Positions 29,525-39,497 of a DNA stretch of 64,000 nucleotides are shown piece by piece (position 1 is the stretch's first letter; every line of letters starts with the position of its first letter). The stretch is from an endosymbiont of Galathealinum brachiosum (GTDB taxonomy: Bacteria > Pseudomonadota > Gammaproteobacteria > SZUA-229), in the NCBI GenBank assembly GCA_003349885.1, contig QFXC01000013.1, positions 558,001 to 622,000 of the forward strand, given 5' to 3'. Made by a program: the position numbers and the translations under genes. The notes beneath the pieces were generated by a model. The model saw only the letters and a list, made by a program, of their open reading frames with translations. It ran no database searches and was not told the DNA's origin.

Positions 29525-30033
29525 AAATTTTGCCTAATTTATTTTTATTAACAGTCAAAGCCTTATCTATCAGCCTATGATACCTAAAACTGCAAAATAG
29601 ACAGCAAATTTATAGTTTTTTATATGACTTTAGGCCTAGTTATGCACAGTCAGGATATTCAACGTCCACACCCTATTTAAGCGACCATTAATACTTACAA
29701 AGTGTCAAACATTATTTAATCTATTTTTAAGTCATTGATATTTAAAGCAATAACAGCATTGTTTATTTTTTGTACAATCTGATAACAATTCCGTCATAAT
29801 CGTATTTCAGACCCTATTAATAGATTCATCCACAGAGTTATCCACAGAGTTTGTGGATAACCTTTTTCGTCACTTTTTAATATTATTATTCTGGTATTTA
29901 TTCTTTAAATACGGTATATCACCCAATGAAAAGGCATGTTTTAGAAATTTTTACCTTTATTTATTGTCAAATCAGGCAGTAGATCATTTGTTAATCAGGA
30001 TTATCATCGTCTTTATAACAGATCGAGAAAATC
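29525..30033. promoter_or_regulatory. AT-rich intergenic region with a DnaA-box cluster
   Basis: About 500 gene-free bases separate divergent kdkA and the DUF3179 gene. Consensus DnaA boxes (TTATNCACA) are seen at 29640-29648 (TTATGCACA), 29838-29846 (TTATCCACA) and inverted at 29852-29860 (TGTGGATAA), plus a one-mismatch copy TCATCCACA at 29826-29834. The last three fall within 35 bases and are flanked by very AT-rich stretches (for example 29870-29910). This could be a DnaA-controlled promoter, a DnaA titration site or an origin. Neither dnaA, dnaN, gidA/mnmG nor rpmH is near, so the origin reading is uncertain. Confidence 0.5.
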
Positions 30034-30987
30034 ATGCTCAAATCATTGTTTAAAACACCCACTCTGGCTCGTCTGATTTTTTACCCCGTTACTGTACTCA
30101 TTGGCTTTTATATTCTGAGCCCAGGTGTCTTTTCCGGCCAGTACAACGATTTTGATATTAGCACAGGTGCTCTGGTCCCCAAATCTGAAATACACCATGG
30201 AGGGCCTCCCAGAGACGGAATCCCCTCAATTGATAAACCTTTATTCATCCCGGCTGCTGAGGTTAACTTTTTATCAGGTAATGACAGGGTGATCGGGCTT
30301 ATAACTCAGAGCGGCCCCAAAGCTTACCCGATACGAATTTTAAACTGGCATGAAATAATCAATGATGGTGATGTTGTTGTCAGTTACTGCCCACTGTGTG
30401 GTACCGGCATGGCGTTTAAATCACCCGGAGCTAATTTTGGCGTATCCGGTTTGCTCTACAACAGTGACATGCTGTTATATGACAGGGAAACCGAGTCTCT
30501 CTGGTCACAGATTATGGGCCAGGCCATTAGCGGAAAGCGCAAAGGGGAATCACTCAAAATGCTGGTTGCAGATAATACCAGCTGGGAAAACTGGCAATAT
30601 CGATACCCCGCCACTCACGTGCTATCAGATAAAACAGGATTTTCTCGTGATTACCGCAGGTCACCCTATGGCAGTTATGCATCAAACGAATCTTTATACT
30701 TTCCTGTAAGCACTAAGAGCCCTCGTTTTCATCCAAAAGAAAAAGTTATTGGACTTGAACTCAACGGTCACTATAAGGCTTATGCATTTATTGAACTGGA
30801 TAAATCAGGTGGAAAGATCATACGGGATAAAATTGCAGGTCGTGATATTGAAGTGCACTTTAATAGCCAGCATAGAAGCGGTTTTATTCGTTTAAATTCT
30901 GGCGAGACTTTGCCCAGCCTTACGAGTTACTGGTTTGCCTGGTATGCATTTCACCCTGAAACCGAAATTTATACAGCTGAAAATTAA
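30034..30987 (+). CDS. DUF3179 domain-containing protein
   Basis: This 317-residue protein of unknown biochemical function belongs to the DUF3179 family. It has an N-terminal hydrophobic segment (LARLIFYPVTVLIGFYILSPG, about 10-30) that acts as a signal or anchor. The family core is present: VVVSYCPLCGTGMAF, GVSGLLYNSDMLLYDRETESLWSQ, and SYWFAWYAFHPET at the C-terminus. The CPLC pair suggests a redox or metal site in the periplasm. It is transcribed away from kdkA and is followed by the small two-helix protein. Confidence 0.9.
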   Translation: MLKSLFKTPTLARLIFYPVTVLIGFYILSPGVFSGQYNDFDISTGALVPKSEIHHGGPPRDGIPSIDKPLFIPAAEVNFLSGNDRVIGLITQSGPKAYPIRILNWHEIINDGDVVVSYCPLCGTGMAFKSPGANFGVSGLLYNSDMLLYDRETESLWSQIMGQAISGKRKGESLKMLVADNTSWENWQYRYPATHVLSDKTGFSRDYRRSPYGSYASNESLYFPVSTKSPRFHPKEKVIGLELNGHYKAYAFIELDKSGGKIIRDKIAGRDIEVHFNSQHRSGFIRLNSGETLPSLTSYWFAWYAFHPETEIYTAEN

Positions 30988-31133
30988 CACCCGCCCCTGC
31001 TGCTTTTAGCCATATTATCTAAATGAATACAGCCGGAAATCCATATTTATATAAATATGGTCTATTCTATATATGTATACACAGCGGTTTACCTACCCCC
31101 ACTGCTCTACTTAACTTTTTACGGTTTTATTCT

Positions 31134-31454
31134 ATGAGTTTTAATGTTCGTGATGTAAATTTTGTTACATATCGGTTATTTTTTATCTATTTATTCTTTT
31201 TATGCGGTGCCGGTGGTCTGGCTATCGTAGCCCTTGAGTTTGTGGGTATCAGTGTTATTCGTTTAGACCCTCGAACATCCTATGACGCTTATATTGCGAC
31301 CTGCTGGGTTGCCAGTATTGTTAGCTGTGGCATGGGCTGGTTAATGCTTCAGTTAATTAAGGAACGCCGGGGCAAAAAAGGCAAGGATCGTCGACAAAGA
31401 AATATTCCGATTGATTTTCCAGATAGACGTAAGGGCGACAGACGCACCGCTTAA
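31134..31454 (+). CDS. Hypothetical two-helix membrane protein with basic tail
   Basis: The frame is open from 31023, but the ATG at 31134 (MSFNVRDVNF) is the more natural start, giving 106 residues. Two hydrophobic helices (about 13-38 and 56-76) are followed by a strongly basic, Arg/Asp/Lys-rich tail (KGKDRRQRN, DRRKGDRR). The tail likely lies in the cytoplasm and could touch nucleic acid or phospholipid. No family is recognised. A terminator hairpin follows the stop. Confidence 0.55.
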   Translation: MSFNVRDVNFVTYRLFFIYLFFLCGAGGLAIVALEFVGISVIRLDPRTSYDAYIATCWVASIVSCGMGWLMLQLIKERRGKKGKDRRQRNIPIDFPDRRKGDRRTA

Positions 31455-31474
31455 TATTTTAATTCGCATTACAG

Positions 31475-31503
31475 GCTCCCGGGCGACTGACCGGGAGCTT
31501 TAT
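31475..31503 (+). terminator. Intrinsic terminator
   Basis: An 8-base GC-rich stem GCTCCCGG/CCGGGAGC (31475-31482 with 31491-31498) with an 8-base loop is followed by TTTAT. It ends the rightward small membrane protein gene. Confidence 0.8.
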
Positions 31504-31566
31504 CTAATTTAACCAAACAACTCAAACCTGGCCATAACAGCCAGACTCAACCGTTAGACTCAATAG

Positions 31567-32394
31567 CTAGTCACCCAAAACCATATTCGATATGGCTGAC
31601 TTTGTATAAAGATGATCTGGTATTTTATCTTTTATAGTTTCATGAAGCTGGGGTAACCGGGACCAGTGCACACCCTGTTTATGATGATGTGCTGTGTGAT
31701 AACCCAGATTACCTGTAAACAGGTTGTACATTCTGCTTAAATTATTTTTTGATGCTTCAAATTCATTTTGCGTATCCAGACCCGCATGATGATCATATGT
31801 AACATAAGCGGTAAACAGTAAACTGGTTATCATAGGCAAAACAAACAACAGCAGCGCTTCTACAGGTTTATACCAGATGAGCACACCAAGAATAGAAAAT
31901 GTAATAAGCGTATTTAACAGAAAAGGTTTAAGTTGTTTAGGGTGTTTTTTACCGACAACATAACCACGAGGATAAGCGGTTAACGCAACATTTAAGGTGT
32001 ATTCAATAACCCCCATTTCCGTACCATCTTTGCGTTTCCAGCGACTTTCATCTTTTTCCTGATCAAGAAAATTCAGGTGATGCCCCAATACATGATGCAA
32101 ACGCCAGAGATGGGTTGTTACACCAGTATGTAATGCATACGCAAACTCAAGCCCTCGATTAAGTAAAGTATTTCTAAAGGTAAAAAGATGCTGATGATGG
32201 TGATTCCACGCACAGATAGTGCCTTTAGGTATGACCATCAAAAGATAATATACAAACAGTACCAGCGCATTACTCACGGTAAAGTACAGAATAAAATCAA
32301 TCAGCGTTAAAGCCAGAATAATTAATACAGGTAAACGATCTTCCTTATACCTGAACATACTGAATCCATTCTGAGCCGCTTGTGTTTCACGCAT
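31567..32394 (-). CDS. Membrane fatty acid desaturase family protein
   Basis: The 275-residue membrane di-iron protein has three histidine boxes: NHHHQH (about 65-70), HHVLGHH (about 100-106) and the C-terminal HTAHHHKQGVHW (about 233-244). Hydrophobic spans lie around 25-52 and 158-195. It should insert a double bond, or a related oxygenation, into membrane lipids or another hydrophobic chain; the acyl specificity is not clear. It is leftward, directly downstream of metH by 37 bases, but no functional link is evident. Confidence 0.85.
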   Translation of the reverse strand: MRETQAAQNGFSMFRYKEDRLPVLIILALTLIDFILYFTVSNALVLFVYYLLMVIPKGTICAWNHHHQHLFTFRNTLLNRGLEFAYALHTGVTTHLWRLHHVLGHHLNFLDQEKDESRWKRKDGTEMGVIEYTLNVALTAYPRGYVVGKKHPKQLKPFLLNTLITFSILGVLIWYKPVEALLLFVLPMITSLLFTAYVTYDHHAGLDTQNEFEASKNNLSRMYNLFTGNLGYHTAHHHKQGVHWSRLPQLHETIKDKIPDHLYTKSAISNMVLGD

Positions 32395-32431
32395 ATATTT
32401 ACTCAGTTAATATTTTAAATGCTAGATAAAT

Positions 32432-35400
32432 CTAATTATCATAGCCAAGATTTGGAGATAACCAGCGCTCCGCTTCAGCTAATGTCATGCCTTTACGTTT
32501 TGCATAATCTTCAACCTGATCACGATTAATTTTAGCGACCGCATAATATTTTGATTCTGGATTACTAAAGTACCAGCCACTAACCGAAGCAGCAGGTAAC
32601 ATTGCAAAATGCTCAGTAATCGTAATACCTGCATTCTTATCTGCAGAAATTAATTCCCAGAGTTTTGCTTTTTCAGTGTGATCAGGACAGGCAGGGTAAC
32701 CCGGTGCAGGACGAATACCTTTATATTCTTCTGCTATTAATGCTGCATTATCCAGACTTTCATCTTTGGCATAAGCCCAGTACTCGGTACGCACGCGTTT
32801 ATGCATTAACTCAGCAAACGCTTCCGCCAGCCTGTCGGCTAATACTTTAAGCATAATCGCCTGATAGTCATCATGATCTTCTTCAAAGCGCTTTACATGC
32901 TCTTCAATGCCAATGCCCGTTGTTACTGCAAAAGCACCAATATGATCATTTAATTTAGTTGCTTTGGGTGCAATAAAATCACTTAAACAGTAATTAGGTC
33001 GGCCCGGTGGTTGCTGGGTTTGCTGACGTAAAAAATTAAGCGTAGTTGACACATCACTGCGTGAATCATCGGTATAAATTTCTACGTCATCACCATCAAT
33101 GCTATTAGCTGGAAAGATACCCACTACAGCTTTCGCCTGCAGCCACTTTTCACTGATAATTTTATCCAGCATGTTTTTAGCATCATTAAATAATTTAGTC
33201 GCCTCTTCACCTTTTTCTTTATCCGTTAATATTTTCGGATAACGACCTTTTAATTCCCAGGCAAAGAAAAATGGCGTCCAGTCTATATACTCTCTTATCT
33301 CTTCCAGTGAATAATCATCAAATACTTTTACACCCGTAAAAGCAGGTGAACCTATATCACTTGTATCCCAGTCAATTTTTGTTTTATTTGCTCTGGCATC
33401 TTCTATTTTTGCCCAGTTAGTTTTCTTACGACGACCCGCATGATTAACCCGTACCTGCTCATAATCTGCTGCTAGATCTTTAAGGAAACCTTCTTTCAAG
33501 TCTGTCGAGATTAAACTCTGCGCAACACCCACTGCGCGTGAGGCATCTTTCACCCAGACTGTTGGGCCTTCATAATTCTGTTCAATTTTAACAGCGGTAT
33601 GCGCTTTAGATGTTGTGGCACCACCGACCATTACAGGTATATCTAAATTAAGACGCTGTAATTCTTTTGCGATATACACCATTTCATCAAGTGATGGTGT
33701 AATCAAACCACTTAAACCAATGATATCCACATTTTCTTCTTTGGCGGTTTCAATAATTTTGTTTGCGGGTACCATCACACCCATATCAACCACTTCAAAA
33801 TTATTACACTGCAATACAACACCCACGATGTTTTTACCAATATCGTGTACATCTCCTTTTACCGTGGCCATTAATATCTTGCCATTGGATTGCACATCAC
33901 CATCTTTTTCAGCTTCGATAAAGGGAATCAAATGTGCAACCGCTTTTTTCATTACCCGGGCAGACTTAACCACCTGAGGTAAAAACATTTTACCGTCACC
34001 GAATAAATCACCGACCACATTCATACCGTCCATTAACGGACCTTCAATCACCTGAATAGGACGATCGAAACTTAAACGTGCTTCTTCAGTATCTTCTACC
34101 ACATAAGCATCGATACCTTTAATCAAAGCATATTCGATACGTTTGCTAACTTCATATTCACGCCATTCTAAATTTTCTTCTTTTTTACCCGTGCTGCCAT
34201 CACCACGATATTTATCAGCAATATCCAGTAAACGCTCAGTCGAATCTTCACGTCGGTTTAATACCACGTCTTCTACATGTTCACGTAACTCTTCAGGTAA
34301 ATCATCATAAACCGCGAGTTGCCCCGCATTAACTATACCCATATCCATGCCGGCTTTTATCGCATGGTATAAAAACACCGCATGTATCGCTTCACGCACC
34401 GGGTTATTACCCCGGAAAGAAAATGACACATTCGATACACCACCCGAAACCATAGCATGGGGTAAGGCTTTCTTAATAACATCTGTGGCTTCGATAAAAT
34501 CTAAACCATAATTATTGTGTTCTTCTATACCGGTTGCAACGGCAAAAATATTCGGGTCAAAAATAATATCTTCTGCGGGGAAACCAACAACTTCAGTCAA
34601 TAATTTATATGCACGGGTACAGATTTCAATTTTACGATCACGGGTATCCGCCTGGCCTGTTTCATCGAAGGCCATAACAATAGCAGCAGCACCGTATTTA
34701 CGAATCAGTTTTGCCTGCTCAATAAATTTATCTTCACCCTCTTTCATGCTAATGGAGTTAACGATACCTTTACCCTGAATACATTTAAGGCCCGCTTCAA
34801 TGATGTGCCATTTTGATGAATCGATCATCACCGGCACACGCGAAATATCCGGCTCCGATGCAATCAGATTTAAAAAGGTCACCATGGCTTTCTCACCATC
34901 GAGCATACCTTCATCCATATTAATATCGATAACCTGTGCGCCGTTTTCTACCTGCTCACGCGCAACATCCAGTGCGGTTTCGTAATCTTCTTCCAGTATT
35001 AAACGTTTAAATCTTGCCGAGCCGGTAACATTCGTTCGCTCACCCACATTAACGAATAAAGATTCGGGGGTGATGCTCAAAGGTTCCAGACCACTTAATC
35101 TGCACTCAACTTTTACATCGGGGATTTTTCTCGGCGGGTATTTACTCACCGCTTCTGCGATCGCTTTTATATGAGAAGGCGTGGTGCCACAGCAACCACC
35201 AATAATATTCAGATAACCTGAACTCGCCCATTCTCCAATTTGCGCAGCCATATCTTCAGGTGATTCATCATACTCACCAAACTCATTTGGCAGACCCGCA
35301 TTGGGATGCGCATTAATATTGCAACTTACAATGCCTGACATTTCTGCTACATACTGACGCAGTTCATCGGCACCTAATGCACAGTTAAAACCAAAACTAA

Positions 35401-36133
35401 TCGGGTTAACATGGCGCATTGAATTCCAGAACGCCTGTGCAGTCTGGCCTGATAGTGTTCGTCCGGAGGCATCCGTTATCGTGCCGGAAATCATCACGGG
35501 TATTTCAGTATTATGATCATCAAAATATTGCATCACAGCAAAAATAGCCGCTTTTGCGTTTAATGAATCAAAAACCGTTTCTATTAATAGAATATCTGCG
35601 CCGCCATCAACCAGACCACGAGTTGCTTCAGTGTACGCTTCAACTAACTGGTCGAAACTTACATTTCTATAACCCGGATTATTTACATCCGGTGAAATAG
35701 AAGCAGTGCGATTGGTGGGGCCAAGCACACCCGCAACAAACCGGGGACGCTCAGGGGTAGATAATGAATCCGCAGCTTCACGGGCAACTTTCGTGCCTTC
35801 CAGATTAAGCTCATAAGCAAGCTCTTCCATCGAGTAGTCGGCCATAGCAATTGATGTACCATTGAACGTATTCGTTTCAACAATATCGGCACCAGCCTCA
35901 AGATAAGCTTTATGAATATCACAGATAATACCCGGCTGAGTAATGCTTAACAGGTCATTATTACCTTTTAAATCTGACGCCCAGTCCGCAAACCGTTCTC
36001 CACGGTAGTCAGCCTCTTCCAGTTTATAACTTTGAATCATCGTACCCATGCCGCCATCCAGTATTAGAATGCGTTCTTTCAGGGCCTGTTTTAGCTGTTC
36101 AATTCGAGTATTGCGTTGAGTATCAGGACTCAT
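32432..36133 (-). CDS. metH: Cobalamin-dependent methionine synthase MetH
   Basis: MetH transfers a methyl group from 5-methyltetrahydrofolate via cobalamin to homocysteine. The 1233-residue protein holds all four modules. The homocysteine/zinc domain (1-about 330) has [12 protein letters not shown] and [11 protein letters not shown] for the zinc cysteines. The pterin-binding domain has [21 protein letters not shown] and MIDSSKWHI. The cobalamin domain has [10 protein letters not shown] with the cobalt-ligand histidine. The C-terminal reactivation domain ends in the [18 protein letters not shown]-binding region. It is a leftward single gene. No cobalamin riboswitch was recognised in the 168-base spacer to bpt. 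Confidence 0.98.
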   Translation of the reverse strand: MSPDTQRNTRIEQLKQALKERILILDGGMGTMIQSYKLEEADYRGERFADWASDLKGNNDLLSITQPGIICDIHKAYLEAGADIVETNTFNGTSIAMADYSMEELAYELNLEGTKVAREAADSLSTPERPRFVAGVLGPTNRTASISPDVNNPGYRNVSFDQLVEAYTEATRGLVDGGADILLIETVFDSLNAKAAIFAVMQYFDDHNTEIPVMISGTITDASGRTLSGQTAQAFWNSMRHVNPISFGFNCALGADELRQYVAEMSGIVSCNINAHPNAGLPNEFGEYDESPEDMAAQIGEWASSGYLNIIGGCCGTTPSHIKAIAEAVSKYPPRKIPDVKVECRLSGLEPLSITPESLFVNVGERTNVTGSARFKRLILEEDYETALDVAREQVENGAQVIDINMDEGMLDGEKAMVTFLNLIASEPDISRVPVMIDSSKWHIIEAGLKCIQGKGIVNSISMKEGEDKFIEQAKLIRKYGAAAIVMAFDETGQADTRDRKIEICTRAYKLLTEVVGFPAEDIIFDPNIFAVATGIEEHNNYGLDFIEATDVIKKALPHAMVSGGVSNVSFSFRGNNPVREAIHAVFLYHAIKAGMDMGIVNAGQLAVYDDLPEELREHVEDVVLNRREDSTERLLDIADKYRGDGSTGKKEENLEWREYEVSKRIEYALIKGIDAYVVEDTEEARLSFDRPIQVIEGPLMDGMNVVGDLFGDGKMFLPQVVKSARVMKKAVAHLIPFIEAEKDGDVQSNGKILMATVKGDVHDIGKNIVGVVLQCNNFEVVDMGVMVPANKIIETAKEENVDIIGLSGLITPSLDEMVYIAKELQRLNLDIPVMVGGATTSKAHTAVKIEQNYEGPTVWVKDASRAVGVAQSLISTDLKEGFLKDLAADYEQVRVNHAGRRKKTNWAKIEDARANKTKIDWDTSDIGSPAFTGVKVFDDYSLEEIREYIDWTPFFFAWELKGRYPKILTDKEKGEEATKLFNDAKNMLDKIISEKWLQAKAVVGIFPANSIDGDDVEIYTDDSRSDVSTTLNFLRQQTQQPPGRPNYCLSDFIAPKATKLNDHIGAFAVTTGIGIEEHVKRFEEDHDDYQAIMLKVLADRLAEAFAELMHKRVRTEYWAYAKDESLDNAALIAEEYKGIRPAPGYPACPDHTEKAKLWELISADKNAGITITEHFAMLPAASVSGWYFSNPESKYYAVAKINRDQVEDYAKRKGMTLAEAERWLSPNLGYDN

Positions 36134-36301
36134 TTTTTATAACCGGTAATGACGAAGGCGCGCATTATATCACCCTATAGGCATGGCTATAAGGGGAATT
36201 TAAACTGATTTTCAAGTCTATTCTGGAGCACATTTCTATTACAAACGAGAAGCTGGCAGATTCGCTGGTTTTTATATCGATAACTAAATAAGATACACAT
36301 C

Positions 36302-37012
36302 ATGAATTCACAAAACCTCAGTTTATATATCACTGCGGAACATGAGTGCGGTTACTATGATGACCGGCAAACGTCCAACCTGATTCCCGATCCACAGATA
36401 GAAATGGGCTCGAGTTTGTATAGTCTGTTACTCAGTAAAGGTTTTAGACGCAGCGGTGAATTTGTTTATCGCCCTCATTGCAAAGAATGCGCTGCCTGTA
36501 TTCCCTGTCGAATTGATGTATTCAGTTTCAAAGCCAGCCGTAATCAACGCCGCTGTTTAAGGAACAATCAGAACCTGACCACTCATATTAAACCCGCCCG
36601 CTTTAGTGAAGAGTATTTCTCTCTTTATAAACGCTATATAAATGGCAGGCATAAAGACGGGAGCATGGCGGATCCAACACCCGAAGATTTCAGTAATTTT
36701 TTATTAAATAACTGGAAAACCAGCATATTCATTGAGTCTCGAATTAAGGGCAAATTATTATGCGTAGCTGTTGTGGATTTTCTAAATGCAGGCCCTTCTG
36801 CGGTTTATACTTTTTTCGAACCTGAAGAAAAGAAACGCAGTTTAGGTACATTTGCAATACTACAACAGGTCTGGCTCGCCAGGCTTTATCAGAAAGAACA
36901 CCTTTATCTGGGGTACTGGATCGAAAACCACCCGAAAATGGAATACAAACGTAAGTTTTCAGGGCTTGAAATCTACCAGCAGGAAATCTGGCAGGCATTT
37001 CCTGAAGCTTAA
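36302..37012 (+). CDS. bpt: Aspartate/glutamate leucyltransferase Bpt
   Basis: Bpt moves leucine from Leu-tRNA to proteins with N-terminal Asp or Glu, making them N-end-rule substrates for ClpS/ClpAP. The 236-residue length is right. The conserved N-terminal block ECGYYDDRQTSNLIPDP and the cysteine cluster HCKECAACIPCRIDV are present, followed by RRCLRNN, VYTFFEPEEKKRSLGTFAI and YLGYWIENHPKMEYKRKF. No clpS/clpA gene is beside it. The downstream 349 bases hold the FNR-type site and the candidate small RNA. Confidence 0.95.
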   Translation: MNSQNLSLYITAEHECGYYDDRQTSNLIPDPQIEMGSSLYSLLLSKGFRRSGEFVYRPHCKECAACIPCRIDVFSFKASRNQRRCLRNNQNLTTHIKPARFSEEYFSLYKRYINGRHKDGSMADPTPEDFSNFLLNNWKTSIFIESRIKGKLLCVAVVDFLNAGPSAVYTFFEPEEKKRSLGTFAILQQVWLARLYQKEHLYLGYWIENHPKMEYKRKFSGLEIYQQEIWQAFPEA

Positions 37013-37034
37013 GAAAACCAGCAAGCTGTTTTTC

Positions 37035-37076
37035 TTGATTTAAATCAACGATCTTTTCATGACAACTCTCTATGCT
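37035..37076 (+). promoter_or_regulatory. FNR-type operator and promoter for the candidate small RNA
   Basis: TTGATTTAAATCAA (37035-37048) is a perfect match to the FNR/ANR consensus TTGATNNNNATCAA, centred at 37041.5. TATGCT (37071-37076) is a fair -10 element. A start at about 37083 puts the site at -41.5, the class II activation position. No coding start follows within the next 270 bases; the first downstream gene is bolA, beyond a terminator. Confidence 0.7.
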
Positions 37077-37082
37077 TCAACC

Positions 37083-37275
37083 ATAGTAAACCACTAGCAA
37101 CAAAGTGGTTTACAAAGAATTTACTGGTTGAGTAGCCATAAAACATGTACTTAATCAGATATAAGGAATCTCCTGAGGAGTACGAACAAACGTCGTACTC
37201 CTCAGGTTGTAAAGAATCTCCTGGGGGGGAGTTAAAGAGCGGGTCACCACTTCGTGATGACCAGCTCTTTTTTTT
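37083..37275 (+). ncRNA. Candidate FNR-activated small RNA
   Basis: The intergenic stretch has the build of a bacterial small RNA of about 190 nt. It starts with a 10-base hairpin (GTAAACCACT 37086-37095 with AGTGGTTTAC 37104-37113). An AT-rich linker follows, then a 14-base perfect hairpin (37172-37185 with 37193-37206), and it ends in an intrinsic terminator. GAATCTCCTG occurs twice (37166-37175 and 37214-37223); its CTCCT can pair with Shine-Dalgarno AGGAG sequences, a usual seed of target-blocking RNAs. No ORF of note is inside. Expression under low oxygen is predicted from the FNR site. The RNA family is not recognised. An alternative is a long structured 3' end of bpt. Confidence 0.55.
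37234..37275 (+). terminator. Strong intrinsic terminator ending the candidate small RNA
   Basis: AAAGAGC (37234-37240) pairs with GCTCTTT (37264-37270); inside, GGTCA pairs with TGACC and CAC with GTG around a TTC loop. Eight T follow directly (37268-37275). It separates bpt and the candidate RNA from bolA. Confidence 0.9.
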
Positions 37276-37361
37276 GTCTTTAAAAAAACAACTTATACTA
37301 TAAGGGAATATCTACCGTATTCTTGATAAGATTAGCTTTTATTCAAACACATCGAGCTAAT

Positions 37362-37670
37362 ATGAGCATAGAAGACGACATCATTGAAAAATTAAAAAGT
37401 GCACTGAGTCCAGTTCATTTAGAAGTAACCAATGAAAGTGATATGCATAATGTGCCTCCCGGCTCAGAATCTCATTTTAAAGTTGTGGCTGTTTCCGATG
37501 AGTTTAATGGAAAAATGCTAATTGCACGGCATCGCCTTATCAATAAAGCACTGACTGAAGAACTTGAAGGGCCGATTCATGCTCTTGCACTGCATACAAT
37601 GACACCTGAGGAATGGGACGAAAAAGGAGCCGCACCTGTATCACCTCCCTGCATGGGCGGAGGCAAGTAA
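37362..37670 (+). CDS. bolA: BolA family protein
   Basis: BolA is a small cytoplasmic protein that works with monothiol glutaredoxins in Fe-S handling and acts as a morphology/stress regulator. The 102-residue product from MSIEDDII shows the BolA fold marks: [22 protein letters not shown], the HRLINKAL helix, the conserved histidine in [13 protein letters not shown], and the usual gammaproteobacterial tail SPPCMGGGK. The ATG at 37362 is preferred over the upstream ATT/ATG-like starts in the same frame from 37323 because the family start fits. It is placed after the strong terminator and 200 bases ahead of fnr. Confidence 0.9.
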   Translation: MSIEDDIIEKLKSALSPVHLEVTNESDMHNVPPGSESHFKVVAVSDEFNGKMLIARHRLINKALTEELEGPIHALALHTMTPEEWDEKGAAPVSPPCMGGGK

Positions 37671-37751
37671 TTCTTCTATTTATACACCTCGAAAACTGTA
37701 TTTTTTTGCTCTTCAAACGCACTTAATAAATATAAAAATACACCTGTTACC

Positions 37752-37791
37752 TTGACTTAAGTCAAGACAGGCCGGCCTTATTAACTATAAA
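37752..37791 (+). promoter_or_regulatory. FNR-like operator and promoter of fnr
   Basis: TTGACTTAAGTCAA (37752-37765) is a perfect palindrome and differs from the FNR consensus at one base in each half-site. TATAAA (37786-37791) is a good -10 element and would put the site near -40. This suggests autoregulation of fnr or control by a related Crp-family protein. Confidence 0.6.
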
Positions 37792-37871
37792 GATTGCATA
37801 TTAGGGCTTACGTTTATTAGCGGAATTCGATACACTTACTCACACTATTGTAAGCACAGTTGTAATTAATT

Positions 37872-38636
37872 ATGGCGACCACATCTATTAAATTATCCGC
37901 TCTGAAAACTGCCTGTAAGAGCTGCAGTTTACACGACCTCTGTTTACCGCTTGGTCTTGATATTGGTGATATCGACAGGCTGGATAATATTGTTAAACGC
38001 AGCCGCCCATTACACAAGGGCGAATACCTGTTTAACAGCGGCGAAGCATTTACATCTATTTTTGCTGTGCGTAGTGGCTCAATTAAAACATTTACTGAAA
38101 GTGAACAGGGTGACGAACAAATCACTGGCCTGTACTTACCCGGTGAACTGATTGGCCTGGATGCAATTCATGACGCAAAACACCCCTGCTCTGCAATCGC
38201 ATTAGAAACAACCAGCCTGTGTGAGTTACCTTTTGATACTCTAGAAGACCTGAGCAGCGAGATACCTGAATTACATCATCAGTTATTTAGAATAATGAGT
38301 AAGGAAATTGCAGGTGACCAGTCACTGTTAATGCTAATGGCACAAAAAAGTGCTGACGAACGACTCGCTGCATTTCTGGTCAACCTGTCAAGCCGTCTTA
38401 AAGCACGTAATTTTTCTGAGACTGAATTTAACCTTACTATGTCACGTAAAGATATCGGCAACTATCTGGGGCTAACAATAGAAACCATTAGTCGCACATT
38501 TAGTCGTTTTCAAAGTGAAGGCCTGTTATCAACTCAACGTAAATATGTAAATATTCATAAATTAAATGAGCTCAAGGAACTGGCTGGCATATCTGATCAC
38601 TGCACCACAACTGATTGCCCTAGCAAGACAGCTTAG
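37872..38636 (+). CDS. fnr: FNR/ANR-type oxygen-sensing transcription regulator
   Basis: This Crp-family regulator senses O2 with a [4Fe-4S] cluster. The cysteines sit at C15, C18 and C24 (CKSCSLHDLC) and C106 (HPCSAIA), the same pattern as FNR and ANR. A cNMP-like beta-roll follows (about 30-145), then a dimer helix and a winged helix-turn-helix whose recognition helix reads TIETISRTFSRFQ, with the E-SR residues that read TTGAT half-sites. Length is 254, as usual. An FNR-like palindrome stands in its own promoter, and a perfect FNR site lies about 830 bases upstream at the candidate small RNA. Confidence 0.95.
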   Translation: MATTSIKLSALKTACKSCSLHDLCLPLGLDIGDIDRLDNIVKRSRPLHKGEYLFNSGEAFTSIFAVRSGSIKTFTESEQGDEQITGLYLPGELIGLDAIHDAKHPCSAIALETTSLCELPFDTLEDLSSEIPELHHQLFRIMSKEIAGDQSLLMLMAQKSADERLAAFLVNLSSRLKARNFSETEFNLTMSRKDIGNYLGLTIETISRTFSRFQSEGLLSTQRKYVNIHKLNELKELAGISDHCTTTDCPSKTA

Positions 38637-38800
38637 AAAGACAACCTGATACAACTTGCCTGGTAATTTAGATTTAAAAAAATACCAGACAAGTCAAAGA
38701 GCAACCTCCACTTAATACTTCAACTACCTGGTTTACATTCAGGCACCTCCATTTGCCTTTATCTCACAGCAATTTTTAAAAAATGTGCCAGACTTGATAC

Positions 38801-39304
38801 ATGGCTGAAAATATTCTTCACATCCTCAGTAAAATACCATTATTTAATGGCCTGAATAATGATGAACTCAAAATCATTCTGAATTTATGTCAGTCAATTA
38901 AAACGGATGCAAAAGAAGTTCTATTTAAAGAGAGCGACCCCAGCCATGAAATGTACATTTTACTTTCTGGTGAAATCAAATTAAGCACTCAAAAGTCTGG
39001 CACTATATTCACTCTGGGTAATTGTGATATTTTTGGTGAGATTGGCCTAATCACTCAGAGAACACGTTCAGCTAGCGCTGTAAGCCTGTGCGAAAGCAGC
39101 CTGTTATGCATCCATCATATTGAATTTAATTTACTAGCCGGCAAACACCCCCGTATATTTTCAATATTAATGAAAAACATATCAACCAACCTTGCAAACC
39201 ATGTCATTCGTATGAATAACGCACCACTAGATCATATACCCGATGATTCCGACTCTAAAACACAAAACACATCAAAACACGTATTAAGCACAACGCAGGA
39301 ATAG
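38801..39304 (+). CDS. Cyclic-nucleotide-binding domain protein without DNA-binding domain
   Basis: The 167-residue protein consists of one Crp-type beta-roll: IPLFNGLNNDELKIIL, MYILLSGEIKLS, IFGEIGLITQRTRSASAVS and the C-helix region. It ends in a polar tail, and no helix-turn-helix follows, so it is not a transcription factor by itself. The phosphate-binding cassette position (FGEIGL...RTRSASA) is similar to cAMP-binding domains. It may be a ligand-binding adaptor; the ligand is unknown. It follows fnr by 164 bases. Confidence 0.8.
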   Translation: MAENILHILSKIPLFNGLNNDELKIILNLCQSIKTDAKEVLFKESDPSHEMYILLSGEIKLSTQKSGTIFTLGNCDIFGEIGLITQRTRSASAVSLCESSLLCIHHIEFNLLAGKHPRIFSILMKNISTNLANHVIRMNNAPLDHIPDDSDSKTQNTSKHVLSTTQE

Positions 39305-39497
39305 CCGACTCACGCACTTTTTTTGCTTGCCCCTCTTTTAGTGATAAGCACAACTTTCGTTAATAGCACCTCCAAGTATCTGATTTTTTTAGACACCTTG
39401 AAAAGCAAGCCCTTTTTGTGAAAAAAAAGTAAATATATTTATTTTTTATCACGGTTTATAAGGGTAATATTAGTCGTCCATTGAAACGGATAACTTA

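Noticed and set aside
29853..30053. 66-residue ORF before the DUF3179 gene
   Set aside because: No good start or ribosome site; it crosses the DnaA boxes and overlaps the real gene in another frame.
33615..34985. Several plus-strand ORFs within metH
   Set aside because: Antisense shadows of a long, clearly conserved gene.
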